From contig DALQ01000077.1 of NCBI GenBank assembly GCA_002496845.1, forward strand, positions 1-5,917: 5,917 nucleotides of DNA, written 5' to 3'. This stretch comes from Euryarchaeota archaeon UBA495. Its GTDB lineage: Archaea; Thermoplasmatota; Poseidoniia; Poseidoniales; Poseidoniaceae. Positions 1-5,340 of this stretch are shown here, in pieces. The notes beneath the pieces are model-generated. The model was not told the DNA's origin, did no database searches, and was given only the letters and a program-made list of their open reading frames with translations. A program made the translations under genes and the position numbers. Numbering within the stretch: the stretch's first letter is position 1; every line of letters begins with the position of its first letter.

Positions 1-429
1 GCGTTCCAGCTGATCAAGGGCGGCGGGGCCGCCTTGCTGCGAGAAAAGCTGGTGGCTCAAGCCTCGGGAGCCATGGTCGTCGTGGCCGACGACCGGAAGA
101 TGGTCGACACACTGGGCGCCTTTCCACTTCCAATTGAGATCACGCCCTTTGGACGCGGCACGACCCAACGGGCGATCGCAGCCTTGCTCGGATGCGAGAC
201 CAGCCTTCGCATGAAGGACGACCAGCCCTTGCAGACCGACAACGGCAACAACATCGTCGACGCACACACAGGAGCGACCTTGACGGATCCTGCTGCGACA
301 GAAGCCGCGCTGCTGGCGCTCGCGGGTGTCGTGCAGGTCGGCCTGTTCATTGGCATGTGTGACGTGGTGCACCTTGCCGGAGCCTCTGGAGCAGAACGTT
401 TGGTGCGCCCCGGTGGCCGCTTGGCCTAA
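1..429 (+). CDS. rpiA: Ribose-5-phosphate isomerase A, 3' part (5' end outside window)
   Basis: This enzyme interconverts ribose 5-phosphate and ribulose 5-phosphate in the cytoplasmic pentose phosphate pathway. Frame 1 is open from the first base and gives 142 residues ending at TAA 427-429. The fragment begins AFQLIKGGGAALLREK, which matches the family active-site segment: Lys6 and Glu15 correspond to Lys94 and the catalytic base Glu103 of the E. coli enzyme. LPIEITPFG (about 43-51), TDNGNNIVD (about 79-87) and GVVQVGLF (about 109-116) are further family blocks in the right order. With an expected 220-240 residues, roughly the first 90 are missing to the left, including the catalytic Asp pair. 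The TTG at 34 lies inside the active-site motif and is not a start. The tRNA-Lys downstream appears to have its own promoter. Confidence 0.95.
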   Translation, partial: AFQLIKGGGAALLREKLVAQASGAMVVVADDRKMVDTLGAFPLPIEITPFGRGTTQRAIAALLGCETSLRMKDDQPLQTDNGNNIVDAHTGATLTDPAATEAALLALAGVVQVGLFIGMCDVVHLAGASGAERLVRPGGRLA

Positions 430-442
430 GCACGCCGTGGTG

Positions 443-450
443 ATTAAATA
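443..450 (+). promoter_or_regulatory. TATA-like box for tRNA-Lys
   Basis: ATTAAATA sits 29 to 22 bases before the first base of tRNA-Lys, the usual distance of an archaeal TATA box from the transcription start. It is a rare A/T-only octamer in a GC-rich window. The BRE upstream is not clear. This suggests the tRNA is transcribed separately from rpiA. Confidence 0.6.
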
Positions 451-471
451 CGGGCGTAAGGAGCGCGCCGT

Positions 472-545
472 GGGCCTGTAGCTTAGTCAGGTAGAGCGAC
501 GGACTCTTAATCCGTCGGTCGCGGGTTCGAACCCCGTCAGGCCCG
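472..545 (+). tRNA. tRNA-Lys (anticodon CTT)
   Basis: The 74-base cloverleaf folds fully. Acceptor GGGCCTG pairs with CAGGCCC, the D stem is GCTT/GAGC, anticodon stem ACGGA/TCCGT encloses loop CTCTTAA (anticodon CTT at 506-508, reading AAG), and T stem GCGGG/CCCGT encloses TTCGAAC. The discriminator is G545. CCA is not encoded, since CTTTCC follows. No intron is present. It lies between rpiA and asnS. Only a weak T-run (TTT at 547-549) follows it, so the terminator is not clear. Confidence 0.97.
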
Positions 546-589
546 CTTTCCAACGCACCCTCATTCATGCCTCTGCTGACGGCGGGCAT

Positions 590-597
590 GTTCAAAT
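590..597 (+). promoter_or_regulatory. Possible TATA-like element for asnS
   Basis: TTCAAATG is the most A/T-rich stretch between tRNA-Lys and the preferred asnS start at 629. It lies 39 to 32 bases upstream of that start, so a transcript would have a leader of about 10 bases. If real, it rules out the alternative ATG at 596 as the start. The sequence is a weak match to a TATA box. Confidence 0.3.
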
Positions 598-628
598 GGC
601 GGTTGAGGCAGCCTCGGACGGGAGCCCC

Positions 629-1957
629 ATGAAGACGACCTACATCGGTGCGGTTCAATCGGGAGAGCATGACGGTGAGCAGGTCACCCTGAAGGGGTGG
701 GTCAAGCGAAGCAGGGGGAACAACAACCTCCGTTTCATCGTCATGCGCGATTCAACAGGAACCGTTCAGTGCGTGGTCAAGCGCAACATCGTCGGCGACG
801 AAGCCTTCACTGCGCTGAGCGAAGCCCTCATCGAATCCTCCTTGGAACTGGTCGGTGAAGTCAAGGTCGACGAGCGAGCACAAGGAGGCCATGAAATCGG
901 CGTCGTGTCCGGAGCCGTCATCGGCGGCGTCAATCCTGAACGGCCGTTTCCCATCACCGAATCCGCCATGGCGGCCGCTGACGGTGGGGAAACCGAGTTC
1001 CTCCTCGATCACCGTCACCTCTACTTGCGCACGTCGCGCATGACCACAATGCTCCAAATCCGGTCCTCGGTGTTTGGAGCCATCCACGGCTACTTCCGCG
1101 ACCTCGATTTCGTGGAATACCAAGCGCCGAACTTCGTCGCTGGCGCGGTCGAAGGCGGTTCAACGCTGTTTGAAGTGCCCTATTTCGGCAAGAAGGCCTA
1201 CCTGACCCAATCGTGGCAACTCTACGCAGAAGCGGCGATGCCAGCCCTCGAACGCTTGTACACCATCGCACCGTCCTTCCGTGCCGAAAAGAGCCGAACG
1301 CGACGGCACCTCACCGAATTCTGGCATGCCGAGATGGAACTGGCGTGGGCCACCAACGACGAAATCATGTCGCACGGTGAAGGCGTCGTGCGCAACATCG
1401 CCAGGACCTTGCTCGACGAGCGGAGCGACGAATTGACGAGCCTGGACCGCGATCTCGACCTTGTGGCTCGCTACGCAGACAACCCCTACCCACGCATGCG
1501 CTACGACGAAGCGGTGGAAACCCTGCAAGGGATGGGCGTCGACGTCGAATGGGGCCAAGACTTGGACTACAGCAAGGAGAAGGTGCTGACCGCCGACTTC
1601 GATGTGCCCCACTTCCTGACGCACTATCCCAAGGTGGCCAAGCCATTCTACCATCGCGTGGACCCAGATGACGACGCCTACGTGCTGTGCCACGATCTCC
1701 TGGCCCCCGAAGGCTACGGTGAGATCATTGGCGGTGGCGAGCGAACCTGGTCTGAGGAGGAAATCCTCGCCCGAATCGACGAAGAAAACGTCCCCCGTGA
1801 ACCCTACCAATTCTACATCGACACCCGCGCCTACGGCGGTGTGCCGCACGGAGGGTTCGGCCTTGGCGTCGACCGTGTGGTGAGTTGGCTCAGCGGAGCG
1901 GACCACATTCGAGAAGTCATTCCCTTCCCACGCGATTCGCGCCGCGTGACACCCTGA
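629..1957 (+). CDS. asnS: Asparaginyl-tRNA synthetase (class IIb)
   Basis: Charges tRNA-Asn with asparagine using ATP; cytoplasmic. The 442-residue product has an N-terminal OB-fold anticodon-binding domain (about 15-100, with VTLKGWVKRSRG at 19-30 and the FIVMRDSTGTVQ strand) and a class II catalytic domain. Motif 2 is SFRAEKSRTRRHLTEFWHAE (216-235); the RRHLTEFWH wording separates AsnRS from AspRS. EIIGGGER (365-372) is an ATP-site block and GGFGLGVDR (408-416) is motif 3. The length fits archaeal AsnRS. An upstream in-frame ATG at 596 adds 11 residues. I prefer 629 because family members begin close to the TYIG strand, GGGAG lies a few bases upstream, and a TATA-like patch overlaps 596. 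A dedicated AsnRS suggests direct Asn-tRNA formation, although the amidotransferase route cannot be excluded from this window. The stop abuts the stop of the convergent gene. Confidence 0.95.
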   Translation: MKTTYIGAVQSGEHDGEQVTLKGWVKRSRGNNNLRFIVMRDSTGTVQCVVKRNIVGDEAFTALSEALIESSLELVGEVKVDERAQGGHEIGVVSGAVIGGVNPERPFPITESAMAAADGGETEFLLDHRHLYLRTSRMTTMLQIRSSVFGAIHGYFRDLDFVEYQAPNFVAGAVEGGSTLFEVPYFGKKAYLTQSWQLYAEAAMPALERLYTIAPSFRAEKSRTRRHLTEFWHAEMELAWATNDEIMSHGEGVVRNIARTLLDERSDELTSLDRDLDLVARYADNPYPRMRYDEAVETLQGMGVDVEWGQDLDYSKEKVLTADFDVPHFLTHYPKVAKPFYHRVDPDDDAYVLCHDLLAPEGYGEIIGGGERTWSEEEILARIDEENVPREPYQFYIDTRAYGGVPHGGFGLGVDRVVSWLSGADHIREVIPFPRDSRRVTP

Positions 1958-2281
1958 TCACACCAAGGGCAAGTCGAGGCCAGAAAGGTCCACGCCTTCA
2001 TCGGTTTCGAGCGTGGCCTCGGTCCTTCCTGAAGGACGAGGTTCGTTCAGCACACCTGCTGTGGAGGCTTCTGAGGGAGCATCCGTCCTACGACGCCCAA
2101 AGATCATCCCGAGGATCAAGGCGACCACAAGAAGCGTCACGGCCAACACCAATCCTTCCGCAAAGCCTCGCACGGCAAAGCGCGGTTCGGCCAGCAATGC
2201 AGTGAGGGCAAGAAGGCAGAGCACCGCCAACAAAGGCCGTGCGGCGTACCCTCCTCGCGACCCTCCCGAGGACTCGACCAT
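1958..2281 (-). CDS. Small membrane protein with two predicted transmembrane helices
   Basis: I do not recognise the family. The 107-residue product has a short Ser/Gly-rich N-terminus, two hydrophobic segments (about 16-31 and 42-61), then RRR at 63-65 and a polar, acidic tail of about 40 residues ending DLSGLDLPLV. By the positive-inside rule the tail, and so both ends, probably face the cytoplasm. The ATG at 2281 is chosen because the hydrophobic part starts just after it. The frame stays open upstream, but that stretch is His/Arg-rich and runs over the start of the divergent gene, so it looks like a shadow. Codon choice inside the helices (Leu, Val, Ala) is typical of a real membrane protein. 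It converges with asnS with no spacer. No function is proposed. Confidence 0.7.
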   Translation of the reverse strand: MVESSGGSRGGYAARPLLAVLCLLALTALLAEPRFAVRGFAEGLVLAVTLLVVALILGMIFGRRRTDAPSEASTAGVLNEPRPSGRTEATLETDEGVDLSGLDLPLV

Positions 2282-2305
2282 GCACCGAAGGGCACCACGC
2301 TGTTG

Positions 2306-2962
2306 ATGAACCCGCCCCAACCTGTGTACCGCATGAGCACCACCTCGGGATGGCTGATGACCGCGGTGGCCCCTTGGGGCGAGAATGCTGAGGATGCATT
2401 GGACCAAGCCTTGGTCGACCTTGGCCTTGGAGACGTGCGTTACGTGCCCATGCAAGGAGCGATGCTCCCGCTTGGTTTCCAAGCCGTCCCGCCTCGCCCG
2501 CTTCCGATGGGTTCCTTGGTCGAGTGCCATGTGGCCAGCGCCTATGCCTGGAACGGGTCCAGCGCATGCGCCGGGGTGGCCTACGCCATGGCTCGGACAC
2601 CCGAAGGCGAGCCATGCACCATCGTGGCGACCATCACCACGAACACGGATTTCGAAGAGACCACCCTTTTGCTTCGACGGAACCTCCAGCGCCGGCTGGC
2701 ATCACGGGATTTGGAGGTGGAATCCTTCGACCTCGCCGTGGATGAAGTGACCGCGGGTCGTGACCACCACGGCGTGGCTGTGGCGGCGCTGATCCTCCCA
2801 GATTCGTTGTCCAACCTCGGCAACCAGCGCACAGGCCCCGTCCGCAAAACGATGACGAGGAGTGCACAGGAAGCCATCGACGCCGCACAACGGCGTGTCG
2901 ACACCAAGGCACCCGCTGCACGGGCGATGCGGCCCGGGAACCGGACCGATTTCAGCCTGTGA
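2306..2962 (+). CDS. PdaD-like protein (pyruvoyl-dependent arginine decarboxylase fold) lacking the self-cleavage serine
   Basis: Active family members cut themselves at a Ser-Ser bond to make a pyruvoyl group, then decarboxylate arginine to agmatine for polyamine synthesis. This 218-residue product aligns by eye with Methanocaldococcus jannaschii PdaD through residue 165: ALDQALVDLGLGDVR (31-45), LPMGSLVECHVASAYAWNG (66-84), and a C-terminal GVAVAALIL (156-164). The cleavage segment ISSIMP is replaced by MQGAML, so Ser52-Ser53 become Gln50-Gly51. The other studied catalytic positions, Asn47 and Glu109, align with Arg45 and Thr109. Self-processing and decarboxylation by the known route therefore look impossible. 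A polar tail of about 50 residues follows the fold. ATG 2306 gives an N-terminus the same length as PdaD; TTG 2303 and ATG 2333 are alternatives. It probably forms an operon with the next gene, 10 bases downstream. A regulatory or structural partner role is inference. Confidence 0.82.
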   Translation: MNPPQPVYRMSTTSGWLMTAVAPWGENAEDALDQALVDLGLGDVRYVPMQGAMLPLGFQAVPPRPLPMGSLVECHVASAYAWNGSSACAGVAYAMARTPEGEPCTIVATITTNTDFEETTLLLRRNLQRRLASRDLEVESFDLAVDEVTAGRDHHGVAVAALILPDSLSNLGNQRTGPVRKTMTRSAQEAIDAAQRRVDTKAPAARAMRPGNRTDFSL

Positions 2963-2972
2963 GTGGATCACC

Positions 2973-3425
2973 GTGGACGACGTCTGGCTCGTCGCCCGGT
3001 GCCCAGCATGCTCTCTCTGCCACGGAGCCACAGGCGTCACGCACCGCTGCCCACACTGTGGCCACAGGACGCCGTCACCCATGGAGGTCGTCGACCGGGC
3101 GGCTTCTGCCGCAGAACTTCAGGTGAAGGTGACCTTGGCGAACACACCGGAGGAACTCAGGGACGAACTTCGCGCTCGCATGGGCACGCCTCAAACCCGA
3201 CGCGCCCAAGATCACGAGGACTCCCCCAAGGTGTGGTATGCGGCCTTGCGTGAAGCCGCCAACGACGAGGGGCAGGTGACGCTGGAAGCCTTGGCCAACG
3301 CCCTCCGGCGCCGCGCATCGACCACGCCTGTTCCGGAGGTCATCGAGCACGCGATGGCGAACGGTCTCCTGTTTGAGGAGGAAAAAGACCTCTGGATGTT
3401 GCTTGGCGACCAACGGTCAGGTTGA
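2973..3425 (+). CDS. Zinc-ribbon protein with a possible C-terminal winged-helix domain
   Basis: The 150-residue product opens with CPACSLC (10-16) and CPHCG (26-30), a four-cysteine zinc-ribbon knuckle pair (Cys10, Cys13, Cys26, Cys29) with an extra Cys16. A charged helical stretch (about 40-72) contains AAELQ and EELRDELRARMG. This plan resembles small archaeal zinc-ribbon proteins such as haloarchaeal DUF5817, by memory only. Residues about 86-145 (VTLEALANALRRR, then VIEHAMANGLLFEEEKDLWMLL) look like helix-turn-helix followed by a beta wing, which would suggest nucleic-acid binding. GTG 2973 is chosen because the cysteine motif starts 9 residues later and the upstream gene stops at 2962. 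The open frame back to 2862 overlaps that gene and lacks family-like sequence. The next ATG (3079) would remove the zinc ribbon. It is likely co-transcribed with the PdaD-like gene and perhaps with tRNA-Pro. Confidence 0.75.
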   Translation: MDDVWLVARCPACSLCHGATGVTHRCPHCGHRTPSPMEVVDRAASAAELQVKVTLANTPEELRDELRARMGTPQTRRAQDHEDSPKVWYAALREAANDEGQVTLEALANALRRRASTTPVPEVIEHAMANGLLFEEEKDLWMLLGDQRSG

Positions 3426-3451
3426 AGACGGGAGGCGTGAGCGCTCGGTCA

Positions 3452-3529
3452 GGGCACGTAGTGTAGCTTGGCCTATCATCGGGCGTTTGGGACGCCTGGA
3501 CCCAGGTTCAAATCCTGGCGCGCCCACCA
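3452..3529 (+). tRNA. tRNA-Pro (anticodon TGG), CCA encoded
   Basis: The body spans 3452-3526, with A3526 as discriminator and CCA encoded at 3527-3529. Anticodon stem GGGCG/CGCCT encloses loop TTTGGGA (anticodon TGG at 3488-3490). T stem CCAGG/CCTGG encloses TTCAAAT. The D arm GTGT/TCAT has a T-T mismatch at 13-22. Acceptor GGGCACG against CGCGCCC pairs at six of seven positions, with an A-C mismatch at 5-68. No TATA-like box is visible 20-35 bases upstream, so transcription may come through from the zinc-ribbon gene. The 3' end overlaps, on the other strand, the last codons of the glycosyltransferase gene. Confidence 0.92.
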
Positions 3530-4440
3530 GCATGCACGCAACGATCCAGGACGTGCGCCAGCGCCCAACTCACGGGCAACACCGCCAACCAAGACGGTGC
3601 GAGGGTCCCTATGGATGCTGCGAACACCGACGCCCATCCTGCAAGGTAACACAGCAACGCGGCGCTCAAGGCCAAAGGTCCACGGCCAGAACCGAGCGAA
3701 GCAAAAGCCCGAGCGTGGTGTTCCCGGACAAACATCGCACCCACGGAGAAGAAAAACCGGAAGGGGCGGATGCCGGACGTTTCCTCGGCGTACACGGGCC
3801 TCACAGGATGCGCCACCACGCGAAATCCGTGCCGAGACCAACGAATGAACCGATGGTTGACGTATCCATAGCCTGCCCAGACAGGGTCGTTCTTGGTGCG
3901 CTGGAGCACCTCGTTCCGTGCGACAATGAACCCGCACTGCGCGTCCCTGACACGGCGTCCCGAAGCCAAGGTCGTCAGCACCGCAAGCCCTCGGTTCGCC
4001 AGCCGGCGAAGAAATGGCATCGATTGGCGAACCTCGGCGTGGGCCAACCGGTTTCCTTTGACCACGTCAGCCTGTGAGGACAGCACCTGTCGGCACAGCG
4101 GCAGCAGGTCCTCGGCGTCCATCTGTGCATCGCCGTCCATGACGGCGACGAGGTCGTCCGGCCCCCACACCTGCATCACGTGGTCGAATCCCATCGCGAC
4201 GGCTGCACCGACGCCCTGCCCACCGCGTTGTAAGACCACGCGTTCAGCGGTGGTGTCCGTGGCTTCGACGACCTCCGTTGTGCCGTCCGTGGATCCGTCG
4301 TCGACCACGACGATCAGGTCGACCTCGGGCGGCAAACTTCGGAGCGCCTTCGCGATGTGGGCCGACTCGTTCCGAGCGGGCATGACCACCGCAAGACGGC
4401 GCCCCTCCCACATGTTCCGCTGCGAACGACCGCGCTCCAT
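3508..4440 (-). CDS. Family 2 glycosyltransferase with C-terminal membrane helices
   Basis: Likely transfers a sugar from a nucleotide donor to a membrane lipid carrier or glycan, like dolichol-phosphate mannosyl- or glucosyltransferases. The 310-residue product has a GT-A domain with AVVMPARNES (17-26), IVVVDDGSTDGT (43-54), the metal-binding DGD of VMDGDAQMDAEDLLPL (100-115), VVKGNRL (126-132) and DAQCGF (166-171). All core catalytic blocks are present. PFRFFFSVGAMF (226-237) and two hydrophobic stretches (about 254-274 and 280-298) suggest membrane attachment. ATG 4440 is chosen; an in-frame ATG at 4413 (residue 10) is also possible because the first conserved strand starts at residue 15. 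The frame continues upstream antisense to the next gene, but that part has no family signal. The stop TGA (3510-3508) falls inside the T-loop of tRNA-Pro on the other strand. The exact donor and acceptor cannot be read from sequence. Confidence 0.92.
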   Translation of the reverse strand: MERGRSQRNMWEGRRLAVVMPARNESAHIAKALRSLPPEVDLIVVVDDGSTDGTTEVVEATDTTAERVVLQRGGQGVGAAVAMGFDHVMQVWGPDDLVAVMDGDAQMDAEDLLPLCRQVLSSQADVVKGNRLAHAEVRQSMPFLRRLANRGLAVLTTLASGRRVRDAQCGFIVARNEVLQRTKNDPVWAGYGYVNHRFIRWSRHGFRVVAHPVRPVYAEETSGIRPFRFFFSVGAMFVREHHARAFASLGSGRGPLALSAALLCYLAGWASVFAASIGTLAPSWLAVLPVSWALAHVLDRCVHAGGRARI

Positions 4441-4452
4441 AAGGTGTCGGAA

Positions 4453-4466
4453 CCTGCAAGGGCAGG
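4453..4466. repeat. Short inverted repeat between the divergent glycosyltransferase genes
   Basis: CCTGC and GCAGG form a perfect 5-base stem with loop AAGG. It lies between the two divergent starts and next to the A/T-rich patch, where an operator would be expected. So short a repeat can arise by chance. Confidence 0.3.
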
Positions 4467-4470
4467 CCGA

Positions 4471-4481
4471 TGATTGATATC
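4471..4481. promoter_or_regulatory. Possible shared TATA-like patch for divergent genes
   Basis: TGATTGATATC is the only A/T-rich stretch in the 63-base gap and contains the palindrome GATATC (4476-4481). It ends 23 bases before the GTG at 4504, which fits a leaderless or near-leaderless transcript rightward. It is 31-41 bases from the ATG at 4440, which fits a leftward transcript with a leader of about 10 bases. It could serve both genes. Confidence 0.4.
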
Positions 4482-4503
4482 CCGGTCCGTCGCGAGGGAC
4501 ACT

Positions 4504-5340
4504 GTGGCTGCACCTCGGCACCGTTTGGTCCTGATTGGATCGAACCTTGAACTTCGGATCGTGTCGATCATCGTTCGGGCTCGAGAATCGGTGGACCAAG
4601 TGGTCCTCCTTGACCGTGGTTCCACCGACGGAACCGTGGAATTGGCCGAGCGACTGGACTGCCCAGTGCTCACGCACACCGCCCAGCACACCACGGCCTC
4701 CGATTTGGCCACGCTGTTGAACGGAGCAGGCCTTGAGGACGCAGAACGTACGCTCTTCCTCCGGGTCAACGATGCCTGGCGTTTGCGCGACCTGCCGCTT
4801 TCCATCAACCGACTTCACGAACGCTGGGACGTGCACGTCTCCATTGTTCTCGACAAAGACGAAGGCCCACCGGAAGACGTGGTCCTTCTGGACGCGGACG
4901 TCCAACACCTGCAAGTGACCCCTGCCGGTCTTGCGGCTCTTGCGGGTCTCGGGCCTCTGGGCACCGCGATGGACCTGCCCGAAGACCTCGCCGTGCGCGT
5001 CAGCCGCCACATCGCTCGACCAAACGTGCATCAAGCAGAATCCTTGGCCAGTGCCTCACGGATGGCTCAGATGTTCTACTGGATGCTCGAATCGAAGCAC
5101 CCGCTGGTGCTGATCGGCCTTCCTGGTTTGGTTCTCTTCGTGCTTGGCATTCAGTTGTCAGGCAACGTCATCGACCAATTCAAGGAACTCAACTCCACGT
5201 CGCTTGGCGTGACCTTGGCCACCGTGGCGGTCACCTTGGTCGGTTTATTTGCCCTCATGACGGCCATCCTTCTGTGGATCATGGAAAAGCAAGTGGCCAG
5301 CCTTCACCATCAGGTCGAAACCGAGGGTGAGGTTGCGTGA
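4504..5340 (+). CDS. Degenerate family 2 glycosyltransferase-like membrane protein
   Basis: The 278-residue product keeps a GT-A signature, VVLLDRGSTDGTVELAERL (33-51), matching the VVVDDGSTDGT block of its divergent neighbour with the second Asp changed to Arg. The usual opening VVMPARNE motif is absent. The DxD region is replaced by FLRVNDAWRLRDLPL (85-99), where the first Asp aligns with Val. The expected GSR/GNR and DxxCGF blocks were not found. The C-terminus, HPLVLIGLPGLVLFVLGIQL (199-218) and a second helix at about 235-260, resembles the membrane tail of archaeal dolichol-phosphate glycosyltransferases. Sugar transfer by the standard mechanism looks unlikely; a partner or scaffold role is inference. 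GTG 4504 is preferred: GAGGG lies 5 bases upstream and a TATA-like patch ends at 4481. TTG 4474 would lie within that patch. The stop overlaps the start of the HAD gene by four bases. Confidence 0.82.
   Translation: MAAPRHRLVLIGSNLELRIVSIIVRARESVDQVVLLDRGSTDGTVELAERLDCPVLTHTAQHTTASDLATLLNGAGLEDAERTLFLRVNDAWRLRDLPLSINRLHERWDVHVSIVLDKDEGPPEDVVLLDADVQHLQVTPAGLAALAGLGPLGTAMDLPEDLAVRVSRHIARPNVHQAESLASASRMAQMFYWMLESKHPLVLIGLPGLVLFVLGIQLSGNVIDQFKELNSTSLGVTLATVAVTLVGLFALMTAILLWIMEKQVASLHHQVETEGEVA

Noticed and set aside
347..670. Minus-strand open frame of 107 codons
   Set aside because: It is antisense to tRNA-Lys and to the ends of rpiA and asnS. The GVRTRDRRIKSP text is the typical antisense translation of a tRNA.
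1160..1906. Long minus-strand open frame of 248 codons inside asnS
   Set aside because: It is a shadow of a strongly supported AsnRS frame; the protein is His/Val-rich with no recognisable domain.
2013..2306. Plus-strand open frame of 97 codons opposite the small membrane protein
   Set aside because: It is rich in Arg, Ser and Pro without a pattern, whereas the opposite strand gives two clean membrane helices.
2282..2530. Upstream extension of the minus-strand membrane protein gene
   Set aside because: It would overlap the conserved N-terminal half of the PdaD-like gene and has His/Arg-rich shadow composition.
3476..3937. Minus-strand open frame ending WARQDLNLGPGVPNAR
   Set aside because: The ending is the well-known false protein from the antisense of a tRNA, and the rest overlaps the glycosyltransferase in another frame.
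3373..4077. Plus-strand open frame of 234 codons across tRNA-Pro
   Set aside because: It runs through the tRNA and antisense to the glycosyltransferase, with no domain.
4441..5034. In-frame upstream extension of the minus-strand glycosyltransferase (about 198 codons)
   Set aside because: It is antisense to the plus-strand GT-like gene, has no family signal, and the GT-A domain begins after 4440. The open frame follows from GC-rich codon use on the other strand.
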